A stretch of 64,000 nt of DNA from Gordionus sp. m RMFG-2023 (Eukaryota; Nematomorpha; Gordioida; Chordodea; Parachordodidae): NCBI RefSeq assembly GCF_954871325.1, contig NC_088779.1:17672846-17736845 (forward strand), in the 5' to 3' direction. Positions 44,462-55,483 of the stretch are shown one piece after another. The position numbers were made by a program, and so were the translations under genes. Under the pieces are notes generated by a model that was given only the letters and a program-made list of their open reading frames with translations, ran no database searches and had not been told where the DNA came from. Positions within the stretch are counted from its first letter, which is position 1. Each line of letters starts with the position of its first letter.

Positions 44462-46080
44462 TAGTGTTGTTAATTTGCTTGGTCGTAAAATTTACGACCA
44501 AATTTTGTGCTCAGGCCGACCCGGGGTTCAGACCCGGGGTCCAGACCCGAGGTTCATATTATTTTTATATGTTAAATTTTTTATTCCGGAATCTAGACAC
44601 GGGGTTCAGAACAGATATATGTAAAGTAAGATAAAATAAATCTCATATCTAATCTTAAATTAAATTAATATTATTATACCTTCTAAATTAATAATTCAAA
44701 GCTTTATTTTATTCTCTTTTTTCTTTTTTGTTTGTAAAATTAATTATAATAAATAACACATTTATTTAAAAAGTTATTTAACTTTAATTAAATAAAATAA
44801 ACTATATAAATTGATTTAATTTTTTTTATAAATTGCAAATGTTTTATTTTATTTATTTTTCATTTCTTAGTTATAAATATAATATCGTCAATAGTTTTTC
44901 TTTTTTATTAATTTTAATGTCAGCTTATTAAGCTTGGTTTTAAAAAAATATTTTATTTTGATTTCGCGGCTTTGTCCACGTGAAAGAAACATGCATATAT
45001 TTATATATATATATATATACTAAATGGGGGTGAAGTGCTAGTAGAAATAAATTTATTTTTAAAATTTGATTTAAATAAAAATATATACAATAGAATATAA
45101 AATACAATATTAATTATATTTATATAATTTTTTCATAAACACGAATCGAATGCATCTCATCTTGCTCGTGGATATAGACTCCAGCCTAAAAAATATTTAA
45201 AATATAAAAAATCCGGTCAGAAAGTTCGTATCTAATTCTGAACTAAGATCAGGATGGTATAGAAATAATCTATAAGCAAACCTACATAATAATTCATTTT
45301 TATTATTTCCAAGCCCTAAGAGTCTCCGATTAAAAATTTTTTAGTCATAAGCTGAGTTGCTTGCAGGATTTTCCTATTTAAGTTCGATATTATTGATAAA
45401 TAATTTTAATTAAAATATTTGAAACAACATTATTTATGGAGTTCGACTCGAGTTAATGCTGGCTTATTTCTTATATAAATATTGCTAATTTAGATCGCAG
45501 TAATTTTATTAGACCCACCTCGGGTTTGGGATTTACACAACCAAGACCAACCAATTAAACAACACCCATATCGATATTTTGTGTTAATAAAAATATACCT
45601 GACCCCCCCCCCCACCAGGACCTATACCCGCCCTGTATGAGTGATCATTATTATTATCATTACAAAAAAATATTTTTATTTCCATATAAAAAATATTAAT
45701 TTTCACCCCCCCCCCCACTTTCACCCCCCCCCCTACCCCATCCACCTCCAAAACCAAGTCATTCATACCCATCAAGATAAAAAATGAATACTTTCAATCT
45801 AAAGATATTTAGTTTAGAAGATTATATTTTACCCATATATCGATATTTTGTTTTGATAAATTATTCCTGACCCCCCAAGACCTAGTAGACCCGCCCTGCC
45901 CTCTTTCAGTCATTATTATTATTGCAATAAAAAATATTTAATTATTAACTTGTTTATTAAATCGTTACACGACACGACCCCGGGTCTGAACCCCGGGTCT
46001 GTGCTCAGAGCTGGTTTGGTCGATTTTTTAGACCCAAACCCCGGGTCTGGTTTTATACAACCAACCAATTAACAACACTA
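44462..46080. repeat. Second P-type left end, C-tracts and duplicated block
   Basis: TAGTGTTGTTAATTTGCTTG at 44462 repeats the P1 terminus. A block atatcgatattttgt...gaccccccc occurs twice (45571 and 45840). Three C tracts of 9-11 bases lie between 45602 and 45735. A right-end-like sequence (ccaaccaattaaacaacacc) ends near 45567, but its flank does not match the left flank CTATATCA, so a complete P2 cannot be proven. Confidence 0.55.
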
Positions 46081-46437
46081 CATAATTGACGTGTATGGTT
46101 TAGCAAGCCCCGCTAGTTCTAAATTGACAAATCATGATCGAAATAATATTTATATATAATAAATACTCATTCCCAAATTATAGAATAGTGTTCAAACTTT
46201 GCTACAAAATTTAATATACTTATAAATGATTAAATATTTTAATAAAAATTAAAATTCTGTAATGTAAAAATCTTTTAAGAATTTCATCAAATAATAAATT
46301 ATTTCAAAAGATTTTTTGCCTATATATGTAAACTAATAAAAACTATATTAGGATAAAATATCCTTCTGGGGGTTTACCTAACCCCAGTCATAAGATTAAG
46401 TGGTTTGCCGGGGTTTACCTAACCCCAGTCTCCCCTA

Positions 46438-47242
46438 TCTAATAATTACATTATCATAATTTCCTTCTTAATTAATTTAAAAATTCTTTGATTAAAAATT
46501 AAAGATAAAAAGTTGTTTAATAAACTCATAAAGATATGATGCAATATCAAACTATTTTATCTTTTATCATATAAAATACCCAAATCATATAATACTTAAT
46601 TTGACTTAAAATTAATTTATAATATATTATTTTAAAAAAATCAACTTGTTCACTTCAATCGTATCAGAGGCCATTTAATAGTTAAAAAATATCAGTTTTA
46701 TATTAAAAACGAAAAATCGCGTGCACAAAAAATACATTGTGTTTGGAAGGATATACTGTATGGTTGTCTTTGAAAATAACCTATTTATTATTAATTGCAC
46801 ATTATAAATAATATCTAATTTATAAATGCCAACTTAACTTTTAATCCTAACTAGTCTATATGATCAATGTAAACTGCTAGAATTTTTAAAATTATTTATT
46901 TAGTTTAAAAATCATAAACATCATTATAAAAAAATATATATTTTATTATTTTATAACATAAATCAAATTAATTTTTATTAAATATATAAAAAATTTAATA
47001 ATATCGGCCGATGACCGATATTTCAAAAGGCCAAAAAATCGGCAAGATACGATTTAAAATATCGGTACAACCCTACTTTAATTAATAGGGTATTTACCAA
47101 GGATCTTAAAGACTTTAATAAAAGATTTTTAAATTATTCATTTTAGAAAATATTAATGAATTATAGTTCTTGCAAATTAAAGCATTTTCTTTTGCATAAT
47201 ATATCAAATAACCAGTTTAAATGGTAACGTGCACATTGGTAT
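46438..47242. other. PEX19 intron DNA, no gene
   Basis: AT-rich. Around 46995-47078 lies a hAT-like terminus (atcggtacaaccctac reversed gives GTAGGGTTGTACCGAT) with ggccgatgaccgatatt words, probably one end of another GATCGG-type MITE; no partner found. Confidence 0.45.
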
Positions 47243-47413
47243 GTTTTTTGTAAGTGCGAATATTTTTTATCGGATCGGATCGGGCCGATATTCACCCATT
47301 TTAAAATATCAGTTATCGGCCATTATTATAAAATTTCCGATCCGATCTGATAAAAAATAGCGTTTTTAACAAAAATATAATATTATAATTTAAAAAGGTT
47401 ATATTTAAAAAAC

Positions 47414-48401
47414 TAGTGTTGTAAACGAACGCGTTTAAAATGAACGCGTTCGTGAACGAAGTTCGTTTTTTTGAAAAAAGGTGATGAACGGCGTTCCTTT
47501 TTTTTGACGAACTTTGAACGTGAACGCGTTCCTTTTCCTTGATGAACGCGTTCAATTTTACGTTCGTTCAATTTTATAAACACTTTTTATTTTTATTTAT
47601 TTAAAAAATTAATATTAATCCGCATTTTTTAACAAAAAAGTCTTATATTTTTATTTATTTGAAAAATTAATATTTAATCCAATTTTTTAACAAAAAAGTC
47701 TTATATTTTTTAATCAGCTGTTTTTACTTTTTCCTCTTTCATATTGCAATTAACGTACCATAACGTGCTACTGCTAGAGAAGATAAGATTAAAGTTTATT
47801 AATTTGAATATTTTATATTTTATTTAATAGATTAGCATTTGCATGGATATAAATATTTCATCATCAGATTCTGAAAATCAAAATTCAATATTAGATGAAT
47901 TAGAATTACCATGGCCCAAATATCAAAAATATTTCACTGTTTTAAAATCAAAAGGTAATTCAATAGTTACCAAATGTAAAATGTGTCCAAAAAGTATTAT
48001 ATCAGTGTCAACATCTTCAAGCTCCAATTTAAAAAGACATCTGATTGTAACATTAATTATTTTATATTATATAATATGTATAACTATATAGCCAGTTAAT
48101 AATTTATTTTAATTGTTCTAAGTAAAAATAATTACATAATATATATATAGTTAATTATAATAAGGCATTTTAATATTAGTATTTAAGAAAAAAAATTTAT
48201 AAATTTATTTTTTTATCATGGCTAATATATTGTGTTGAAAAATATAAGGCATTTATTTATATTCAATTAAATTTAAAAAAAATTTATAAAATTTTGAACG
48301 CATGAACGCGTTCCTTTTTTTGAATTTGAACGTGAACGCGTTCGATTTTTGTCAATGAACGTTGAACGCGTTCGATTTTTTTAAAAATGTTTACAGCACT
48401 A
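47414..48401 (+). mobile_element. hAT element C (deletion derivative), nested in H2
   Basis: Ends TAGTGTTGTAAACGAACGCG and ...TTTACAGCACTA; perfect TSD TAAAAAAC (47406-47413 and 48402-48409). Both subterminal regions carry repeated GAACGCGTTC palindromes. It is a sister of element B with an intact left end, but lacks the C-terminal piece that B keeps, so the two copies carry different internal deletions. Confidence 0.93.
47843..48091 (+). CDS. hAT element C: BED zinc finger ORF (partial transposase)
   Basis: The 82-residue frame starts MDINISSSDSENQNSILDEL, then LPWPKYQKYFTVLKSKGNSI and CKMCPKSIISVSTSSSSNLK plus RHL: a BED finger (C-x2-C, NLKRH). It then runs into a hydrophobic tail, probably intron read-through. 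The catalytic core is deleted. Confidence 0.75.
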   Translation: MDINISSSDSENQNSILDELELPWPKYQKYFTVLKSKGNSIVTKCKMCPKSIISVSTSSSSNLKRHLIVTLIILYYIICITI

Positions 48402-49251
48402 TAAAAAACCATTTATTTAATATTTTTTTAATAATTAATAAACATTCTGCCAATTGTTATTTTTTTGCACATTCTGTTTATAAAAGTGTGCGATAAACTC
48501 TTCAGAATCTGTTTCTAGTGAAGCTGGTGAACAATCCCCATAGCCGCAGGCTTACCTCTGATAAATTAGAAATTTTGGTATTTCTAAAAAGAAATCTTGA
48601 TATATTAATTTTAAATATATTTTTATTACTTATTGTGTAAATAGATTAATGTTATTAATTATTATAAAAATAAGTGATTTACCAATAAAAATAATATACT
48701 TTTAGAATTGCAATTGAATTGAATATAAACTATAACTGATCACTATAATATATTTAAATGACATGTTATGGTATAGTTAAATTATAGATGTTATACTAAC
48801 AAAAAGTATATAAAATTAAAACCATTGATTAGATATGATATCGGATCGGTAATCGGATATCAATTTAATATCGGATAGGATCGGCCTCCAAAAAGTGGTA
48901 TCGATACACCCCTAGTTTTTTGAGTTAAAAGCAAAATAAATTTTTTTTCACAGTTTTTTAAATAATGCCATTTCAATTTAAGCAATAAAATGTTTTTTTA
49001 GAATAAAAAAGCTAAACACTTCTGCTAAATTTGTAAGCACTATAATAAATTTGGTTATGAATAGTCCGATAAGAATATATTTGAATAATATATGGGGCAA
49101 TTAAAAATGAACCGAAAGCAAATTACAATTCATTCCAATATTTTAATATTGCTAAATAATTTTTATACAATTAAATTAAGGAAACGGAGGAGCGACGCTA
49201 TTAACAACTCTGAAATTTGCATTTTATAGAAATCAAATTATTAAAATATAC

Positions 49252-49449
49252 CTTTTCCTTCATCAATTTAAATGGTGGGTACAAAGTATCTTTTGATATC
49301 ACAAACTCCTTTATCATATTTTCAATGAGTTTATGAGCAGAGCTAGTTGACCTAGAGCTATTTTCATCTTGTTGCATAACTAATTTTATTTGATCAACCA
49401 TTTCAGCAATACATGAACCATCATCGTTATTTTGTGTTAAAATATTCTC
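49252..49449 (-). CDS. PEX19: PEX19-like, internal exon
   Basis: Sixty-six codons in phase 0 at both ends: ENILTQNNDDGSCIAEMVDQ, then acidic/Ser-rich residues and HKLIENMIKEFVISKDTLYP followed by PFKLMKEK, which joins FPVWIENH of the next exon. The motif (L)SK(D/E)xLYPxxKxxxEK-(F/Y)PxW is diagnostic for PEX19. Acceptor aatatttag, donor gtatat. The following intron is 11.7 kb and holds P1, J2, H2 and foldback-independent repeats. PEX19 is the cytosolic chaperone and import receptor for peroxisomal membrane proteins. Confidence 0.88.
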
Positions 49450-51204
49450 CTAAATATTTAAACAAAATTAAATAGGTACATTATTTTAAATATTGCATAA
49501 TAAAAATTTTGTTATATAGCTAAAAAAAATAGGAAATGTTTGAAACAAAAAAGAAAAAGGGTCAATGGCGTAGCAATGACCTAAAGCTGTAATTTTTTCC
49601 TGAGGTGCATAATTAAAAAAAATTGTGACCTGCTACATTTTTGACAATATATATATAGCTTTTAAATCAAGTGTCCTTTTAAGGAGCGACTTTTTTAAAA
49701 AAATAGTGTTACATCCATCTAAATAATATTGAAAAGGGAAACTCTAAGACTAAAAAGGCACCAAGATCCTGGGTTAGATTTAAATACAAGAAATTGGGTT
49801 AGCACATTGAAAAAATGATTTTTTTTATTTTACACAATTTATAAAATTATTAACCCATTAATGGTTAATTGTAAATCTATTCACCTCATATATATCATTT
49901 TTAAATGTGATAGTTATCCGTTAAGTATCGCAATACTTGATTTAATACCTTGTGAAATTTTAATGTATCGTAGTCTTGCTCTGATACTTATTACGTGTCG
50001 ATATAAAAAAATCAATATATTTTATGTTAAATCTTAGATTTAGACTCACTGGTGATTAATTTTAAAGAATAATTCTACCTTCGTCAGAACACATCAATTA
50101 TTAAATTAATTAATTTGGGTTAATTACAAAATATACGAGACAGACAGGCCCGTCCTTAAGCCTGGGTGCATGGTCGGGGATATCGAATTGGTTAAATCTC
50201 CAAGACAAAAATTCTTAAACCAAATCCTAGCTTGAAATTTTAAAGCTAAAAATAAACAATTGTTTTGTCCTAATCCCAGGGGCATTTTAATTATCATTTA
50301 AAAGAACCAAATATATCTCGATTTTATTTTTTAGATTTTCTAAGTCTTGCTTGAATTTTTGAAAAAATATAAAGAAATAACTTAAGCTTGAGTTTAACTC
50401 AAATTTTTAGAAAATTTACTTAAGTTCAGCCAAAATTTAATTAGCTAAATAAATTTTGAAAAGGCATAAAATCAAAATGTAGAATCGGAACCACTAAAAC
50501 AAGACTTGGAAATATTTTATAAGCCCTGCCAAATTGATATTAATAAGCAAGTCTGAATTATATGTAAATCAACCAGCAATACACCAAAAACATCATGGAG
50601 TTGCCTAGACTACCCAAAAAAAAGCAAATGATGAGAATTATATACTATGTAAAAAAATGAATTTTGAAAAATAAATTATAAAAGAATACAATATAGAAAA
50701 AAATTTGATATTTTTTATTTTATATATTTTTCTTATCTCTTATTGCCTGTTTAGAGCCACATAATTGCAATTTAATTATGTGAATAGATAAATTTTATTT
50801 AAATTCTGTTTTAAAATAAAATATCTTCCCTGTTAAATTTGATTGAATCCCAAAAAATCCTAAACCATATATGGGCAAAGGCATTATGTGACTGAATAAT
50901 TTTATAGTGATTTTATATTATTTATAAAAAAATCTTAAGAATTTGTCAGGGACCGAGTGAACCAGGATGAACCTCTAAACCGTTATAAAACTTTATAAAT
51001 ATCTGAACCATAACCGTATTTTTTACATTCATTTCCATGTAGTGTATTACATATTATTTTTTACATTCATTTCCATGTAGTGTATTACATATTTTACCAT
51101 ATCTGCTATTTACAATTATTACATGATAAAAATATTAGTTTAATATCCTTAAGAAGTGTGTATTAATTTTTCACTATGACTTAATCCATAATCATTTACT
51201 GCTT
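49450..51204. other. PEX19 intron DNA, no gene seen
   Basis: AT-rich without long frames. Slightly more complex patches (50140-50200, 50280-50330, 50930-51000) show no recognisable coding content. A direct 45-bp duplication (ttttttacattcatttccat...) lies at 51026-51093. Confidence 0.4.
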
Positions 51205-51395
51205 CATATAGTGTCGCAGTTGTTAAATAAAATACTGCGAAGAATGTCAATCAATATATTTTGTTGTTATTTTAATTTTTTTTTATGAAATGATCATTAT
51301 ACTATTCTTGGATTTTAAGTGAAAAATAAAATATACCGGAAAGAAAATTCTAAATTTTTGTGTTGTAATTTTGTTGGGGTGTTGTTAGTGGTGCC
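51205..51395 (+). repeat. Dispersed repeat O, copy 1
   Basis: About 180 bp (gtcaatcaatatattttgtt, tatgaaatgatcattata, aagaaaattctaaatttttg) recur in the same orientation at 59615-59795 with ~90% identity. Ends are not defined; both copies lie in PEX19 introns. Confidence 0.7.
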
Positions 51396-51599
51396 AGTGA
51401 CTTCAGGATCGGAAGTTTGGAATAATTCGGTTATAAAAGGTTAAAAAAAAAAAATTGTATATAATTATGTGTATAAAAATTTTAGCGAAGCAAAGTATTT
51501 ATATTTTTGGAATAAGGATTTACCATGAGTTTTATTAACGAAAAATATTTATATTTTTGGAATATGGATTTTGGGATGATTTTATATTAATTATTACTA

Positions 51600-52080
51600 T
51601 TTTTAAAGTAATAATGAAGTTAGTAAACATATTTTTATACCCTATTTATAAGTGAAGAATGAAGTTAGTAAACAAATTTTTATACCCCATTTTAAAGAGA
51701 AAAATTGAACATTTTTTATTGTTACTTTGTAACCTTAAAAGAAATTAAGAATATGGGATATATATTTATGATTAAATTAATTTAAAATACAATTATTATT
51801 ATTGTAATATGAACTACCTCATTTTAAAGAAGGTGTTGTAAGCAAGAAAATTTAGTATCATAAGAATGAACTAAAAATAAAATAAAGAAATATAAATTTT
51901 AAAGGCGAGTAAAATTCATAGAATATATCAATTGAATTTTAATCTTATTTTAAAGAAGGTTGTAGGCAAGTAAATTTTTGTATCATAAAAACGAACTAAA
52001 AATAAAATAAAGAAATTTAAATTTTAAAGGCGAGTTGGATTCATAAATTTTTTTAGTATCTTAAAAATGAACTAAAAATG
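51600..52080 (+). repeat. ~115-bp degenerate tandem repeats at LINE insertion site
   Basis: Units contain atgaactaaaaataaaataa, agaaatttaaattttaaagg and gcgagttggattcataaa (51863, 51982, then 52065 continuing at 55165). The RTE-like LINE landed in the third unit. A shorter unit (agtaaacatatttttatacc) is repeated at 51610 and 51668. Confidence 0.7.
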
Positions 52081-52086
52081 CCGGGG

Positions 52087-52141
52087 TGTCCTAATGGGTT
52101 ATTGAAAACAGAAGGACGAAGAGAGGACGCAAGTTCAATCC
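52087..52141 (+). promoter_or_regulatory. tRNA-like A and B boxes at LINE 5' end
   Basis: TGTCCTAATGG (52087-52097) fits the pol III A box with about one mismatch and GTTCAATCC (52133-52141) fits the B box exactly; their spacing of 46 bp is that of a tRNA gene. No cloverleaf stems are convincing. It may be an internal pol III promoter or a captured tRNA-like head; chance cannot be excluded. Confidence 0.45.
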
Positions 52142-52383
52142 TGATAAAGAGCATAAAAATTTTCAGGATTTTCTTCGATGACTGTTGTGTAAAGATATAT
52201 GGCAAGATGAATTTCGGAACTTAGAGATGACACCCCGGTCACCGACAGGCCTGGACAGCCGGGTACTAAGGATACTTGTCTAATAAACAAAATGAAGGAA
52301 ACAAATGAAAATATGAATATGAAAGCTAGGGCGTTCCCTGCGACGCGCAGGGTGTAGACCTCCATCCTGTGAAAAGTAAAATA

Positions 52384-53883
52384 AAGGTCAAGGCAAAGAA
52401 GACAAGATTAGCAAGTTTGAATATTGGGACACTTAAAGGTATGACGAGAGAATTGGCATCAATATTGAACAAGAGAAAATTGATATAGCGTGCATACAAG
52501 AGACGAAATGGAAAGGACAGAAGACTTTTATGATTGGAGATGGGAATAAATTGTACTATAATGGAATTGTTAGCAATAGGAACGGTATCGGCATCATCCT
52601 CAGTCAAGATCAAACCTCCTCAGTCGTAGAAGTCAACAGGATCTCTAATAGACTAATAAGATAAAACTCTGCATTGGTCAATCAATACTACACTTTCAGT
52701 ATATGCTCCTAAAACGGGTTGCAAGGAAGAAGAGAAAGATGACTTTAGAGCTATCCTTGATGAAGCCGTAATGGAAATCCCTAAGGATGACCTAGTCATA
52801 ATTGGTGGTGACTTAAATGCGCATGTGGGGAAAGCAAGAGATAGCTACAAAAGGCATCATGGTGGTTTTGGATACGGAGAAAGAAATGATGAAGGAGAGC
52901 ACGTACTGAAATTTGCGCAAGCCTTCGATCTTGCCTTAACCAACACCTACTATAGGAAAAAAGATAGTCATTTAATAACATATGAAAGTGGTACTAGGAA
53001 AACACAGATAGATTACATGCTAATCTCTCGCAGAAGATTAAAAGATGTAATAGACTGCAAAGTCATCCCAGGAGAAGATATCGCCGCGCAACACAAGCTA
53101 CTAATCATGGATTTACAAATCTCAAATAAATCCACTCAAAATAAGATAAAACTGGAACCATGCATCAAATGGGGCAAATTAAAAACAATGACAGATGCCT
53201 TTGCAATCAATGCAAACATTGAAACAATAAATTGCTCACAAGTCAGTGAAAAAATATGGACAGACCTTTCATCCAGATTAATAGACACTGCAAAATCGAC
53301 GCTAGGCTTGACAAGAGGAGGCAACAAATCACACAAAGAACTATGGTGGTGGAATCAAGAGGTACAAACCACTATACAGGAGAAAAAAGCCCTTTATAAA
53401 ATATGGTACAAATCCAAAAATGCAGATGACAAGTCAAGATACAAAAAATCCAAGAGATTAGCTACAAAGGCGGTGGCTAGGGCCAAATCTATGGCATACG
53501 ATGACATGTACGAAGATCTACATACCAAAGAAGGGCAAAATAAAATATACAGATTAGCCAAACAGCGAGAAAAGAACTCAAGGGATATGCACGGAGCTCC
53601 GAAAGTAATCAAAAATAAAGATGGGAAATTGATAATGAAGGAAAAAGAAATAATGAATAGATGGAAAGAATATTTTCAGGAGCTTCTCAACTTTAATCCC
53701 CAGATACTATATCTAGGTGAACACTCCCCATGTCAACACCTTGTACAACCAATAACAGAACAGGAAATAATCACATGCCTCAAGCATATGAAAAACAACA
53801 AAGCTAGGGGTCCAGATGATATTCCAATAGAAAACCTTAAAGTACTAGGAGATGATGGAATCTCTCACAAATCTGTACAATAA
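52384..53883 (+). pseudogene. LINE endonuclease and linker region
   Basis: The endonuclease reads LASLNIGTLKGMTRELASIL, then after a one-base deletion near 52485 IACIQETKWKGQKT (catalytic QETKW), YYNGIVSNRNGIGIILS, and from 52771 the long frame with DDLVIIGGDLNAHVGKARDS (GDLNAHVG), NTYYRKKDSHLITYESGTRK and TQIDYMLISRR, all canonical EEP motifs. It continues through a basic linker (WWNQEVQTTIQEKKALYKIW) to the RT start ITCLKHMKNNKARGPDDIPI. Confidence 0.88.
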
Positions 53884-55108
53884 AATACTTGGAAATGAAG
53901 AGGTTCCCCAAAAATGGAGGCAGAGCTATCTAGTTCCTATCTTCAAAAATAAAGGGTATCCACACAATTGTCAAAATTACAGGGGCATAAAACTAATGTC
54001 ACACTGTCTAAAACTATACGAAAAAATAATAGAAAAAAGATTAAGAGACATAATCGAAATAGCTCAGTTTGGCTTTATGCCTGGAAGATCGACAACTGAT
54101 GCTATCAACGCAATTAAGCAAATGAGTGAAAAATACAGGAAAAAGAACAAAAAGCTATACATGGTCTTTCTCGATCTAGAAAAGGCCTTCGATAGAATCC
54201 CAAGAAAACTTATCTGGTGGGCGCTACGCCATAAAAAGGTTCCTGAAAAATATATAAGAATAATACAGGATATGTATATGGGCCATAACAATGGTCCGTA
54301 GCACAACAGGTACTTTAGCAGGATTCACAATAGCCGAAGGAGTTCATCAAGGGTCGGCTCTCAGCCCACTTCTCTTCATTACAGTAATAGATGTATTAGC
54401 ACTCAAACAGTCCCGTGGAATATGATATTTGCAGATGATATTGTGATACCTGCCGAATCCAATGATGCAATGAAAGAAAGATTGGTGAGTTGGATAAATA
54501 TCCTAGAAAAGCACGGACTAAAAGTAAATAGAGAAAAGACGGAGTATATGGTGATATGAGGAGATGAAACAGAGAGTATTGATATAAATGAATGGCAGAT
54601 ATCGGCAATTGAAAGCTGCAAATATTTGGGCTCCACTATACAAACAAACGGCACAATAGAAAAAGAGATAAAGAGTAAAATTAATCAAGGGCGGTTAAAG
54701 TGGAGATCTTTATCTGGGCTATTCGACAAAAGAATCCCACACAAATTAAAGGGAAAAATTTACAGTTCCATAATACAACCAACTATTCTATATAGTTCGG
54801 AAACATGGCCAACCAAAGAATCAGACGAGATAAGCCTACAAACTATGGAGATGAGAATGCTAAGGATGATTTCTGGGGTAACAAGAAAGGAGAAAGTGCG
54901 CAGTACAAGAATACTAAGTAGTTTCAAGGTTGTGCCCATTAAGACTAACTTAAAGGTAAACAGACTTAGGTTGTATGGGCACACAATGAGAAGGCCTATG
55001 AACTACATAGGAAATAAGGTTGAGAGTTTGGAAGTGATGGGCAAACGTAAAAGAGGAAGGCCAAAACTTCAATGGGGTCATAAAGTTAGAGCCAATATAA
55101 AGAAGTAA
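53852..55108 (+). pseudogene. LINE reverse transcriptase and C-terminus
   Basis: Continues in shifted frames: [74 protein letters not shown] (motif A), then VHQGSALSPLLFITVIDVL (motif B) near 54340-54405, MIFADDIVIPAES (motif C, FADD) near 54421, and the final frame 54626-55108 with GRLKWRSLSGLFDKRIPHKL and GRPKLQWGHKVRANIKK. At least three breaks lie between motif A and the last frame. Confidence 0.85.
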
Positions 55109-55165
55109 TAAAGTGGAGAGAGATGTTGAAGGAGCTTACCACCAGGAACGGTGAAAGCTAAAGAG

Positions 55166-55382
55166 AGAAAAAGATGAACTAAAAATAAAATAAAGAAATT
55201 TAAATTTTAAGGGCGAGTTGGATTCATAAAATATATATCAATTTGGTAACTTAGAAGGTTGAAAGAGAAGGTTTTAATTTTAATATGAAAATAAACATAA
55301 TATTTTTGATAAAATTTTTAAAGAGTTTTTGGTCATAAAGTTTGGGATATAATTGATTATGTATTTATGATATTATTTGTAA
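55166..55382 (+). other. Continuation of tandem repeat between LINE and Helitron
   Basis: Begins with the second copy of the LINE target duplication and the rest of the interrupted repeat unit (aaattttaagggcgagttgg), then AT-rich sequence to the Helitron 3' end. No gene. Confidence 0.6.
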
Positions 55383-55483
55383 CTAGTTGATAACCCGTCA
55401 AAAATGACGGGGAATATTCTTTTTAATGAAACAATATCTCTTATTAGCACCCTAAATACTATCATTATATACCAGAGCTCCTG

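Larger units (their letters stand above)
39175..46080. mobile_element. hAT-like element P1 (6.9 kb with nested insertions)
   Basis: The ends TAGTGTTGTTAATTTGCTTG and ...CAACCAATTAACAACACTA are flanked by the perfect TSD CATAATTG (39167-39174 and 46081-46088), which also marks the break in J2. Subterminal regions are rich in GACCCGGGGTTCAGACCCGG words. A near copy of the left 90 bp, including ggtcgtaaaatttacgacc (itself a palindrome), recurs at 44462, indicating a second copy or an internal duplication (related right-end sequence at 45490-45567). No transposase is recognisable; much of the length is nested elements. Confidence 0.82.
38691..46437 (-). mobile_element. TA-flanked element J2, split by element P1
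   Basis: Minus-strand segments 46437-46081 and 39174-38691 together align with element J1 (62751-63645): the first begins GGGGAGACTGGGGTTAGGTA and carries ttgggaatgagtatttatta; the second carries tttgaacaataaaacaataa and ends near CTAACCCCAGTCGCC. The break point is exactly the CATAATTG duplication of P1. J2 is therefore older than everything between 39175 and 46080. No transposase is encoded. Confidence 0.75.
47251..48914 (-). mobile_element. hAT MITE H2 with hAT C inserted
   Basis: The ends (TAAGTGCGAATATTTTTTAT at left; ...ATCGATACACCCCTA at right) are flanked by the perfect TSD GTTTTTTG (47243-47250 and 48915-48922). Without element C it is about 670 bp and non-coding. It provides the pre-insertion sequence for the Helitron site in H1. 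Confidence 0.85.
52081..55165 (+). mobile_element. RTE-like LINE (nearly full length, broken)
   Basis: A non-LTR retrotransposon with apurinic-type endonuclease and RT, inserted with target duplication ATGAACTAAAAAT (52067-52079 and 55167-55179 approximately). Coding order: endonuclease from about 52384 (KTRLASLNIGTLKGMTRELA), RT from about 53750, C-terminal domain to 55108. The frame is broken at several places (near 52485, 53865, 54300, 54400, 54558). The short 3' tail ends in a purine-rich gagagaaaaag without long poly(A), as in RTE-type elements. A tRNA-like promoter motif occurs at its very 5' end. Confidence 0.88.

Noticed and set aside
44462-45567. Complete nested second copy of element P
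   Set aside because: Left end is clear but the candidate right end has no matching 8-bp duplication (CTATATCA expected), so only a partial or duplicated end is claimed.
47313-47555. 80-codon minus-strand frame repeated at 2178-2408
   Set aside because: It covers the aacgcgttc subterminal repeats of hAT elements B and C; repetition comes from the transposon, not from a gene family.
52796-54984. Minus-strand frames in the RTE-like LINE
   Set aside because: Antisense shadows of the endonuclease and RT frames.
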